Source: JAJXWB01 sp964634325 (GTDB lineage: Bacteria > Pseudomonadota > Alphaproteobacteria > Rhizobiales > Beijerinckiaceae). From it: 64,000 bases of DNA. Location: the NCBI GenBank assembly GCA_964634325.1, contig CAZWJF010000003.1:1-64000 (forward strand), read 5' to 3'. The translations under genes were made by a program, and so were the position numbers. This document shows, one piece after another, positions 34,837 to 42,380 of this stretch (the stretch's first letter is position 1; each line of letters opens with the position of its first letter). The notes below the pieces were generated by a model. That model did no database searches, was not told the DNA's origin, and saw only the letters and a program-made list of their open reading frames with translations.

Positions 34837-35868
34837 ATGCAAACGAATTCGACGCCTTACCTGGCGCGCCTGACCGCGCGCGCACGCGACGCCCTGTCCG
34901 CCGGAGCAATCGGCGCGGCTCTGCTCGCGCCGCTCCTTCCATCCCAAGCATCGGCCTGCGCCTGCGGCTGCGGGGTCTTCGACGTCGGCGCGACGACGAT
35001 GGCGCCGAACGCGGCCGATTCCGGCTGGTCGGTGTGGTTTCGCTATTCCAGCGTGGACCAGAGCCGCAATTTCAGCGGCAGCTCCCGCGCGCCGGCCTGG
35101 ATGAACGCCGACAAGCGCATCACCACGCAGTTCCTGACCTTTGGCGTGCAGTACATGATCAATCGCGACTGGGGCCTCATGGTCGAAGCGCCATTCGTGC
35201 GGCGCGCGTTCACGACCGTATGGGACGACCCGAGCGGGGCGGTCGGGACTTTCCATCTCGGCGCTTTCGGCGACGCCAAGATCATGGCCGTCTATTCCGG
35301 ATTTTCGCCCGACCGATCGACCGGCCTTGTGTTCGGCGTCAAGCTGCCGACCGGGCTCTGGAAGAGCCCGACCTACGGAATCGCAGGCCAGGTCTACGAC
35401 CGCGACACGTTGCCGGGCAGCGGTTCGACCGACCTGCTGCTCGGCGGCTATCACTTCGGCTCGCTGACCTCCGACGGCCGCCTCGGTTATTTCGTTCAGG
35501 GCATGATCCAGCTGCCGGTCGCGATCCAGCAGGGCTATCGACCCGGCGACGAACTCAACGCCGCGGTCGGGCTCACCTACGACCTCGGCGCCTTCGGGCC
35601 GGTGACGAAACTGGCGCCTGTGGCGCAGGCGATCGCCTCGGTGCGAAAGGCGGACTATCGCAACGGCGCGCCGTCGCTCGACACCGGCTACGAGCGCCTG
35701 TTCCTGTCGCCGGGCCTCGACGTGCGGATCGGGAGTTTCAAACTCTACGCCGACGTCGAATTTCCGGTCTATCAGCGCGCCAGCCACGGCAACTTTGCGA
35801 TCGACGGCAATCAGGGGCAGCTCGTCGCCCCCGTGCACTACAAGTTGCAGGTGGGCTATGAGTTCTAG
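34837..35868 (+). CDS. Outer-membrane beta-barrel-like protein with N-terminal Cys motif
   Basis: A 343-aa exported protein. The signal peptide ends near residue 39 (LLPSQASA) and the mature N terminus is CACGCGVFDVG, with three closely spaced cysteines that could bind a metal or be lipidated. The rest has alternating amphipathic strands (WSVWFRYSSVDQSRNF, GVQYMINRDWGLMVEAPFV, LQVGYEF at the end, the usual aromatic C terminus of outer-membrane barrels). It overlaps tlpA-like gene by 11 bases. I read it as a barrel or transport-type protein of unknown substrate. Confidence 0.78.
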   Translation: MQTNSTPYLARLTARARDALSAGAIGAALLAPLLPSQASACACGCGVFDVGATTMAPNAADSGWSVWFRYSSVDQSRNFSGSSRAPAWMNADKRITTQFLTFGVQYMINRDWGLMVEAPFVRRAFTTVWDDPSGAVGTFHLGAFGDAKIMAVYSGFSPDRSTGLVFGVKLPTGLWKSPTYGIAGQVYDRDTLPGSGSTDLLLGGYHFGSLTSDGRLGYFVQGMIQLPVAIQQGYRPGDELNAAVGLTYDLGAFGPVTKLAPVAQAIASVRKADYRNGAPSLDTGYERLFLSPGLDVRIGSFKLYADVEFPVYQRASHGNFAIDGNQGQLVAPVHYKLQVGYEF

Positions 35869-36343
35869 ACGTCTGGGCGCCGCTCTCCTTGCGGCGGCGA
35901 GCCTCGTGCTCGCCGCTCCCGCCGCCGCCGAGACCCTGGTCGCGCCCCTGCTGGGCGGCGGGGCGTTCGATCTCGCCGCGCGCCGCGGCCGCGTCGTGCT
36001 CGTCAATTACTGGGCGACGTGGTGCGAGCCATGCCGCGCAGAAATCCCGGCGCTCAACGCCTTTTATCGCCGTCGACACGGACAGGGGCTCGACATCGTC
36101 GGGCTTTCGGCGGACGTCGGCCGCGATCGCGCTGCAGTCGAGAAGATGGCGCGGTCGGTCGCCTATCCGGTCGGCATGTTGCGCGAGGCGTCCAGCAATA
36201 GCTTTGGCGCCGCGCGGGCCCTGCCGATCACTTTCGTGGTCGATCGGTCGGGCTCGATCCGCGCGACGCTGCGGCCTGATGAAACGCCGGTGACGGAGAA
36301 TACGCTGGAAAGCGTGGTCGGGCCGCTCCTGAAAGAGCGGTGA
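35858..36343 (+). CDS. TlpA-like periplasmic thioredoxin-fold protein
   Basis: A 161-aa exported redox protein. Signal peptide about residues 1-25, active site WATWCEPCRAE near 51, and the cis-proline strand ARALPITFVVDRSG near 118. TlpA/ResA-type proteins reduce or isomerise disulfides, for instance for cytochrome c or copper-site assembly. The ATG at 35858 lies inside the end of the outer-membrane gene, so translation is coupled. Confidence 0.9.
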   Translation: MSSRRLGAALLAAASLVLAAPAAAETLVAPLLGGGAFDLAARRGRVVLVNYWATWCEPCRAEIPALNAFYRRRHGQGLDIVGLSADVGRDRAAVEKMARSVAYPVGMLREASSNSFGAARALPITFVVDRSGSIRATLRPDETPVTENTLESVVGPLLKER

Positions 36344-36431
36344 CCGGTCAAAACCGGCTGCGACGTCGCGCATCGCGCGCGCGTCGCGAATTTCGGTTAC
36401 AAGTCGGGCGTGCTTTGCGGAGGAGGCTCGC

Positions 36432-36749
36432 ATGTCCAGACTGTTCGCCATTGTCGCCGTAAGCGCGATGCTGGGCGCGACCTGCGCGTCGGCGGAGAAG
36501 GCCGACGCCCGGAAAGTGGCGCAGGAAGCCTGCGCCGCCTGTCACGACATCGGGACTGGTTCGGCCGCAGGCGCCAAATCCGGCCCGAGCTTCGTCGAGA
36601 TTGCGCGCATGCCCTCGACGACCGAGCTTTCTCTGAAGGTGTTTCTGCGCTCGTCGCACCGGAACATGCCCAATCTGATGCTGAGCGCCGACGAGATCGA
36701 TGCGCTGGCGGCCTATATCCTCGAACTCGCTGGAAAAGGCGGCGCCTGA
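36432..36749 (+). CDS. Small c-type cytochrome
   Basis: A 105-aa periplasmic monoheme cytochrome. Signal peptide MSRLFAIVAVSAMLGATCASA, heme site CAACHDIG (CxxCH near residue 34), and the distal methionine in HRNMPNLMLSADEI near 79. GGAGGAGG precedes the ATG. It is the last of a metal/redox series that starts at the DUF2946 gene. Maturation depends on a ccm system, of which part is missing from the usual locus in this window. Confidence 0.92.
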   Translation: MSRLFAIVAVSAMLGATCASAEKADARKVAQEACAACHDIGTGSAAGAKSGPSFVEIARMPSTTELSLKVFLRSSHRNMPNLMLSADEIDALAAYILELAGKGGA

Positions 36750-36752
36750 GGA

Positions 36753-37637
36753 TCACTCGCCGCCGAACGCGATGGCCGCGCCAAAATTGCGGTCGGCTTT
36801 GGGCGGCGGCGGCGGGAAGGGCGCGGCGCGCCGCACCATCTCCATCGCCTCCTGATCGAGGTCCGGCATGCCGGTGGGACGCGCCAGCCAGACAGATTCG
36901 ATCGCGCCCTGGTCGCCCAGACGAAATCCGACGATCGCCAGGGCCTTCGGCCGCGGCCGCTCCGGATCGATCATCGCCGCCGCGACCTTCCCGAGCACCT
37001 TGGCCCGGTAATTGTCGTTGGTCGGGTCTTCCGCCGGCTTCGGCCGTCTGGTGGTGAAGTTCTGCGACGAGAGAAAGGCCGGCGTCGGTTCGGCGTCGGG
37101 CGGCTTCGCCACAGGCGACAGTCCGCCGAACGGGTTCTGTCGCGGTTCCTGATCCGCCGGCTTGCCGTCCGCGCCGCGCGTGCGCGCGGCTTGCGGCTTG
37201 TCGGATTCGCCAGGCCGTTCGACGATCTGGCCTGTTTGCGGCTGCGATGCGGTCTCGCCGGCGTCCGATTGCGATGCGGCGGCGGTCTGCGCGGGAGGCT
37301 CCGCTCGCGCTTCTCCCGTGCGCGCTCCCGGCGTCTCCCCTTCGCCCGGTTGCGGCGCGGCCCCCGACGGCCCCGAACCGCCGGCTTCCTCCTCCGTCGC
37401 GACTTCGACCGGAATTTCCTGCGTCGCCGTCGCCTCGGCCGGAGGACGCGTGCGCTCGATCCAGACGATGATCGCGAGAACCGCCAGATGCAGCGCGAGC
37501 ACGCCCGACGCGAGCGCGGTCAGGCGCCGGCGGTCGCCCCGCGTCGAGACGTCGGCGCCGCGCCTGAGCGAAAAAAACAGCGGCGCGGGCGCGCCGGCGA
37601 GCTCCGGCGCCTGTTCCGCAGGGGGAGAATTGTTCAT
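36753..37637 (-). CDS. TonB family energy transducer-like protein
   Basis: A 294-aa protein: short cytoplasmic N terminus, one membrane helix (about residues 41-59, SGVLALHLAVLAIIVWIE), a long proline-, glutamate- and glutamine-rich periplasmic spacer (65-195) and a TonB-like C-terminal domain (PKALAIVGFRLGDQGAIESV ... MEMVRRAAPFPPPPP). The ATG at 37637 has AAGGAG 4 bases upstream. No exbB or exbD next to it. It could serve an outer-membrane receptor or act in envelope integrity. Confidence 0.85.
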   Translation of the reverse strand: MNNSPPAEQAPELAGAPAPLFFSLRRGADVSTRGDRRRLTALASGVLALHLAVLAIIVWIERTRPPAEATATQEIPVEVATEEEAGGSGPSGAAPQPGEGETPGARTGEARAEPPAQTAAASQSDAGETASQPQTGQIVERPGESDKPQAARTRGADGKPADQEPRQNPFGGLSPVAKPPDAEPTPAFLSSQNFTTRRPKPAEDPTNDNYRAKVLGKVAAAMIDPERPRPKALAIVGFRLGDQGAIESVWLARPTGMPDLDQEAMEMVRRAAPFPPPPPKADRNFGAAIAFGGE

Positions 37638-37805
37638 CGGCTCCTTATAGCCGCAAGACGTCAAGGGCATGAAATCGCAAGAAAATTCTTCGAGCCTTCG
37701 AAGGTTAACAAGAATTATTTATTCGCCGACAGTTTGATTTACTTGAACTTGATACATCACCTGTAAATGGCGGAACTGGGGGTAGCCCTGTAACGGATTT
37801 TCGCC

Positions 37806-39923
37806 ATGCGCAAGCGTGACATCATAAGAGCTTTCAAGGCCTCGACCGCAGCGTTCGGTCGCGACACGGCGGGTTCGATCCCGGTCGTGTTCGCATTGTC
37901 GGCGATTCCGGCGCTGGCGCTTATTGGCGCCTCGATCGATTACAGCCGCGGCACTTCAATGGTCGCGCAAGCGCAGGCCGCCGCCGACGCCGCTGTTCTG
38001 GCGGCCGGCCAGCAGGCTTCCGCGTCGCAGTCAACCCGCCAGACGGTCGCCGCCAATACGGTCAACGGCTATTTCGGCGCGGCTGCCGCGTCGCTGTCCC
38101 TGACGGTTACGGAGACCGACGTTTCGCCCGGCCTCTACGAAGTGAAGATCTCGGGCTCCCAGCCGACCATCATGAAGAAACTCATCGGCCAGTCGGCGAT
38201 GAAATTCACGGTCGTCTCGCGCGCGACCTCCAACAGCGTGTCCAACAGCAAGCCGCTGGAAATGGCGCTGGCGCTCGACAACACCGGCTCCATGTCCAAC
38301 AACATGGCCGACATCAAGTCCGCGGCGAATACGCTGGTCGACACCGTCATGGGCGCTGGCGGCGGCGCGGCGCGCGTCAGCATCGTGCCCTATGTGGCTG
38401 TCGTGAACCCCGGTCTCACCGACTCGGCCAGCGTCGCCAGCTATATCGACACCACCGCGGTCAGCCCGTTCAACGGCAATTGGTATCGCGGCGTGTGGCT
38501 GACCTACGCGAAGAACTGCACCGCCAATTGGGGACCCTCCAGCGGCGGCGGCGGCGGCGGGTCGAGCGGCGCCGGCAGCGGCGGCTCGGGCGATGCGCGC
38601 GACATTCTCGATATCCTCAAGCCCATTCAGCACCTGGCGCAGGAGCTGTTCGGCGTCACGGCGGCCCACGCCGACGTGACGGCGGGCACAGTCCTGCCGC
38701 TGACGACGCAATCCTGGACCTCGTCGAAGAGCGGCAAGACCTTCACCATTCCGAAGGGCTTCGGAACGGTCGCCAAGGACATTTGGGGCCTTTATTCCAC
38801 CGGCGGCTGCGATTGGCTCACCAATCCCGACACGGTCAGCCAATACGAATTGTTCTCGCGCATCAAGACGCCGACTGGCTCGACGGTTCAGTGGAAGGGC
38901 TGCGTCGAGGCGCGGCTGAGCAAGGCCGAACAGCAATGGGTCAACGCTAACTGGGGCTGGGGCCTCTCCGCGACGAAGGACTACGATGTCAGCGAAGACG
39001 CACCGTCGACGAGCGACGCGGCGTCGCTGTACGTGCCCTATTTCGCGCCGGACGAACCCGACTATTCGCCCTGGACGTGGGCCTATGTGGCGCCGGGCGC
39101 CTATTCGACGGCGAAGCAAGGCTTCCACAATAACTACATGAAGGATGGCGGCTATCTGTCGTCGTCGGATCAGGGTTCGATCCCGAGCACCTGGAACTGG
39201 ACGCAGCTCGGCCAGTACGACTGGAACGGCGGGCGCTGGATTCTGAAATACAACGGCACCAGCGCCGCCATCATCCAGGAGACGCCGGATTCCAACGGTT
39301 ACACCTATGGTCCGAACATGGGCTGCCCGGATCCGATCCTGCGGCTGACCAACGACAAGACGGCGGTCACGAACAAGATCGCCGGCCTGAAATATTGGCA
39401 GAGCGGCGGCACGATCATCTCGGAAGGCCTTACATGGGCGTGGCGCACGCTGTCGCCCAACAAGCCCTTCGCCGACGGCAAGGCTTACAACACGACCGGC
39501 CTGCAGAAGGTGATCGTGCTGATGACCGACGGCGTCAACGAGCTGATCGACAATGGCAACAACTCGACGGGCTACAACACGTCCAACGTCTCGGATTACT
39601 CGGCCTACGGCTATATGGGAGATTCGCGGCTGTGGTCGGCCAACAACGTGCAGACCTATACGGCCTTCAACACGCTGATGGACAGTCGCACGCTTGCGGC
39701 CTGCACCGCGGCCAAGAACGCCGGCGTGACCATCTACACCGTCGTCTTCAACCATTCCGGCTTCCTGACGAGTTCGCAACAGGCCAACGCGCAGAACCTG
39801 CTGAAGCAATGCGCGTCGAAGACGACCTACTCCTATGTCGCGACCGACTCCGCGACATTGCAGAGCGCCTTCTCCGCGATCGCCGTCTCGGCGACCTCGG
39901 GCACGCTGCGTCTCGTGCAATAG
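37806..39923 (+). CDS. TadG-like pilus-associated protein with von Willebrand A domain
   Basis: A 705-aa protein. The N terminus has the TadE/TadG-type segment GSIPVVFALSAIPALALIG (about residues 23-45), a pilin-like helix often processed or membrane-inserted. A von Willebrand A domain begins with the MIDAS motif LALDNTGSMSNNM near 155; a large Gly/Ser-rich loop (GGGGGGSSGAGSGGSG, about 245) splits it, and the domain resumes with VIVLMTDGVNE near 570 and TIYTVVFNHSG near 640. The tad locus itself is not adjacent. Confidence 0.87.
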   Translation: MRKRDIIRAFKASTAAFGRDTAGSIPVVFALSAIPALALIGASIDYSRGTSMVAQAQAAADAAVLAAGQQASASQSTRQTVAANTVNGYFGAAAASLSLTVTETDVSPGLYEVKISGSQPTIMKKLIGQSAMKFTVVSRATSNSVSNSKPLEMALALDNTGSMSNNMADIKSAANTLVDTVMGAGGGAARVSIVPYVAVVNPGLTDSASVASYIDTTAVSPFNGNWYRGVWLTYAKNCTANWGPSSGGGGGGSSGAGSGGSGDARDILDILKPIQHLAQELFGVTAAHADVTAGTVLPLTTQSWTSSKSGKTFTIPKGFGTVAKDIWGLYSTGGCDWLTNPDTVSQYELFSRIKTPTGSTVQWKGCVEARLSKAEQQWVNANWGWGLSATKDYDVSEDAPSTSDAASLYVPYFAPDEPDYSPWTWAYVAPGAYSTAKQGFHNNYMKDGGYLSSSDQGSIPSTWNWTQLGQYDWNGGRWILKYNGTSAAIIQETPDSNGYTYGPNMGCPDPILRLTNDKTAVTNKIAGLKYWQSGGTIISEGLTWAWRTLSPNKPFADGKAYNTTGLQKVIVLMTDGVNELIDNGNNSTGYNTSNVSDYSAYGYMGDSRLWSANNVQTYTAFNTLMDSRTLAACTAAKNAGVTIYTVVFNHSGFLTSSQQANAQNLLKQCASKTTYSYVATDSATLQSAFSAIAVSATSGTLRLVQ

Positions 39924-39944
39924 CCGAACGCGCCACGCAAAAAG

Positions 39945-39978
39945 AAAGCCCCGGAGCGGCGACCGCTCCGGGGCTTTT
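39945..39978. terminator. Bidirectional rho-independent terminator
   Basis: Stem GCCCCGGAGCGG / CCGCTCCGGGGC with a 3-base loop, flanked by AAA and TTTT so that each strand ends in a T-run. It lies between the TadG-like gene and the convergent 30-aa gene and would terminate both. Confidence 0.9.
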
Positions 39979-39990
39979 CTGTTTGGCGTT

Positions 39991-40083
39991 TCAGATCAGG
40001 CGCGGCAGGGCTTCGAGCAGCGCGAACGACGCCAGGAAACCGGCGAATATTGCGACGATCGGGTAACCGGCTCCTTTCGTCAT
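39991..40083 (-). CDS. 30-aa single-helix membrane microprotein
   Basis: A 30-codon frame too short for ordinary gene finding. The product begins MTKGAGYPIVAIFAGFLA, is mostly one hydrophobic helix, and ends LPRLI. A near-perfect Shine-Dalgarno, TGGAGG, lies 5 bases before the ATG at 40083, and the frame ends 13 bases from a bidirectional terminator. These three independent signals argue for a real gene. No family recognised. Confidence 0.55.
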   Translation of the reverse strand: MTKGAGYPIVAIFAGFLASFALLEALPRLI

Positions 40084-40236
40084 CGAAACCTCCACTGTGA
40101 AGATGGAGGGCAGGCTGCGCCGAATTGCTGAACGAAGCCTGCCGCCGATAGCGCAGCGACCGGTGCGCGGTCTCGATTTGGCGAATCATGATGAAGACAT
40201 TGGATATGAGATTTAACCTGAGATAGGAAAATTTCC

Positions 40237-40265
40237 TTGACAACGGGACGCTGGTCCTGTAGGGT
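40237..40265 (+). promoter_or_regulatory. Putative sigma-70 promoter of the GTA cluster
   Basis: TTGACA at 40237-40242, a 17-base spacer, then TAGGGT at 40260-40265. The -35 is consensus and the -10 keeps its key first, second and last bases. It lies 90 bases before the first GTA gene (g1-like). Confidence 0.55.
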
Positions 40266-40354
40266 TCCTTCACTCTCCACAAATGCGCTCTGCGACGGCG
40301 AGCGGCGGCAAGCCGCCGCGCTGTCGCGCCCTGCGTCGAACGTGCGGATGCGGC

Positions 40355-40906
40355 ATGGACTTTCACGAACGGCTCGAGCCCGAGCAAATCGATCGCCTCC
40401 GGCGGCGCTACGAGGAAACCGACGAGACGGTCTCGCAGATTGCGAATGACGAAGGTCTGACCGAGCGCCGGCTTCACGAACTGCGTCGCCGCTACGATTG
40501 GAAATCGCGCCGGCCGCGCGCAAAGGCGCCGGTGTCGCGCAAGCCGCGCAAGCCGCGCAAGGCGGCCACGAGGCCGGCGCGCGTTGCGCCGACCAGGGCC
40601 GAGCCGGCCAGGCCAACGGTCGAGCCGCAGGCCGGGGTCTCGATGATCGAGCGCGTGCGCGCGTTGCTGGAGCAGGCGCTCGACGCTGCGCAGGCGCAGA
40701 TCGCCGACCAGCCGCCGGAGGCGACGACGCGCTTCACCGTCAGCCTCACGCGATCGCTCGCGATGTTGAAAGCTCTCGAGGAGGACAGCGCGAAGAATGC
40801 AAGAGCCATCGAGCGCGCCGGCGAGCCTCCCCTCGATCTCGCCGAATTGCGGCGCGAGCTTGCGCGCCGCCTTGATCGATTGCGCGAGGAACGGGAAGGT
40901 TCCTGA
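40355..40906 (+). CDS. GTA g1-like small terminase / DNA-binding protein
   Basis: A 183-aa protein, first of the cluster. N-terminal helix-turn-helix-like region (LRRRYEETDETVSQIAND, then LTERRLHELRRRYDWKSRR), a basic linker (residues about 55-90) and a helical C-terminal part. Position directly before the large terminase and the basic HTH architecture fit the small terminase role of GTA g1. It overlaps the terminase gene by about 110 bases if the latter starts at 40797. ATG 40355 chosen as the start of the folded part. Confidence 0.72.
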   Translation: MDFHERLEPEQIDRLRRRYEETDETVSQIANDEGLTERRLHELRRRYDWKSRRPRAKAPVSRKPRKPRKAATRPARVAPTRAEPARPTVEPQAGVSMIERVRALLEQALDAAQAQIADQPPEATTRFTVSLTRSLAMLKALEEDSAKNARAIERAGEPPLDLAELRRELARRLDRLREEREGS

Positions 40907-42179
40907 TCTCTTCGCCAGTTTCTCGGCGCGCGAGCTGGATGCGATCCTGTCGTTCTTCGAAACGCAGGCGCGGGCCGAACAGACGCCGCCGGATTGCGCG
41001 ACAAATGGCGGCCGCTGGCGCGCGTGGCTGTTCGTCGGCGGACGCGGCGCGGGCAAGACGCGCGCCGGCGCCGAATGGGTGCGCGGCCTCGTCGGCTTTT
41101 CCGACAAGCCCGCGGGCCGGATCGCCTTGATCGGCGAAACCTGGGCCGACGCGCGCGACGTGATGGTCGAAGGCGTGTCTGGCGTTCTGGCCGTTCATCG
41201 CAAGTGGGACCGACCGACCTGGGAATCTTCGCGCCGTCGGCTCGTCTGGCCCAACGGCGCCGTCGCGCAGGTCTATTCGGCCGAAGATCCGGAGAGTTTG
41301 CGCGGGCCGCAGTTCGATGCGGCCTGGTGCGACGAAATCGCCAAATGGCGCCGCGCGCAGGAGGTCTGGGACATGTTGCAGTTCGGCCTGCGCCTTGGCG
41401 ATTGGCCACGCGCGATGGTGACCACCACGCCGCGCCCGATCGCGCTGCTGAAGAAGCTCATGGCGGACCCCGCCAATGTCGTGACGCGCGCCTCGACCCG
41501 CGCCAATGCGCGCAACCTCGCGCCGGGCTTCCTGCAAGCGATCGAGGAGCGATACGGCGGCACGCGTCTCGGACGACAGGAGATCGATGGCGCGATTGTC
41601 GAAGAACGCGCGGACGCTCTGTGGTCGCGCGCGCAGCTCGACAGCGTGCGGATCGCCAGCGCGCCGCCGCTCGCGCGCATCGTCGTCGCAATCGATCCTC
41701 CGGCCTCGTCGCATGCGCGGGCGGACAAATGCGGCATCGTCGCTGCGGGCGTGGACGGCGACGGCCTCGTCTACGTCCTCGCCGACGCCACGCTCTCCGC
41801 GGCGCGCCCCGGCGAATGGGCGGCGCGCGCCGTCGCGCTCTATCGCGAATACGAAGCCGACGCGCTGGTGGCGGAGGTCAATCAGGGCGGCGATATGGTC
41901 GCCGCCGTGATCGCTGAGGCCGACGCGAACGCGCCGGTCGTGAAGGTGCGTGCGACGCGCGGGAAGTATCTGCGCGCTGCGCCCGTCGCGTTGCTCTACG
42001 AGCAGGGCCGCGTGCGCCATGCCGGCTCCTTTCCGGAGCTCGAAGACGAAATGTGCGCCTTCGGACCCGACGGTCTGGCCGACGGCGCGAGCCCGGATCG
42101 CCTCGACGCGCTCGTTTGGGCGATCACGCATCTGGCTTTGTCGGACAAGAAATCAACGCCGCGCGTGCGGCGGTTGTAG
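40797..42179 (+). CDS. GTA large terminase (g2), DNA packaging ATPase-nuclease
   Basis: A protein of up to 460 aa that fills the head with DNA. Walker A is FVGGRGAGKTRAG near residue 78, Walker B is FDAAWCDEIAKW near 175, the coupling motif is VTTTPRPIALLK near 205, and the RNase H-like nuclease has VVAIDPPASSHA near 300 and the closing acidic site SPDRLDALVWAITHL. The real start may be later (TTG 40872) since the first 25 codons overlap g1. All catalytic residues look intact. Confidence 0.92.
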   Translation: MQEPSSAPASLPSISPNCGASLRAALIDCARNGKVPDLFASFSARELDAILSFFETQARAEQTPPDCATNGGRWRAWLFVGGRGAGKTRAGAEWVRGLVGFSDKPAGRIALIGETWADARDVMVEGVSGVLAVHRKWDRPTWESSRRRLVWPNGAVAQVYSAEDPESLRGPQFDAAWCDEIAKWRRAQEVWDMLQFGLRLGDWPRAMVTTTPRPIALLKKLMADPANVVTRASTRANARNLAPGFLQAIEERYGGTRLGRQEIDGAIVEERADALWSRAQLDSVRIASAPPLARIVVAIDPPASSHARADKCGIVAAGVDGDGLVYVLADATLSAARPGEWAARAVALYREYEADALVAEVNQGGDMVAAVIAEADANAPVVKVRATRGKYLRAAPVALLYEQGRVRHAGSFPELEDEMCAFGPDGLADGASPDRLDALVWAITHLALSDKKSTPRVRRL

Positions 42180-42200
42180 GCGCGCTGCTCGATCATTTCT

Positions 42201-42226
42201 CCTTCTCCCCGTTTACGGGGAGAAGG
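42201..42226. repeat. Palindromic repeat inside the GTA cluster, copy 3 (variant)
   Basis: CCTTCTCCCC / GGGGAGAAGG around GTTTAC, 22 bases after the terminase stop. It is of the same family as the pair near 8.5 kb and is followed by a further long inverted segment (CGAAGTCGGC ... GCCGACTTCG, about 42243-42269). Confidence 0.78.
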
Positions 42227-42330
42227 TGGCCGAAGGCCGACACGAAGTCGGCTGTCGCCGACTTCGGTCCGAGGATGAGGGGCCGGGCCGCGATCGAGAC
42301 TCGAAGAATTCCTTCGGCCCATCACCCCAG

Positions 42331-42355
42331 CCCTCTCCCCGCGGCGGGGAGAGGG
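42331..42355. repeat. Palindromic repeat inside the GTA cluster, copy 4
   Basis: CCCTCTCCCC / GGGGAGAGGG with a 5-base loop, 26 bases before the portal ATG. With copy 3 it fills the 200-base gap between terminase and portal, a spot where GTA genes normally abut. Confidence 0.78.
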
Positions 42356-42380
42356 AGCCAGCCAGACCCGAGGCTTCCAA

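Noticed and set aside
37705..37719. A CtrA box before the TadG-like gene (TTAA-N7-TATT)
   Set aside because: The right half differs at three of four positions, unlike the perfect site at 16834.
40084..40354. tRNA or other RNA gene in the gap before the GTA cluster as an integration site
   Set aside because: No cloverleaf, no T-loop sequence and no direct repeat matching the far end of the cluster were seen.
42187..42360. CRISPR or transposon ends from the repeated CCCTCTCCCC motifs
   Set aside because: Hairpins are few, irregularly spaced and lack spacers, target-site repeats or a transposase; they match a dispersed intergenic palindrome family.
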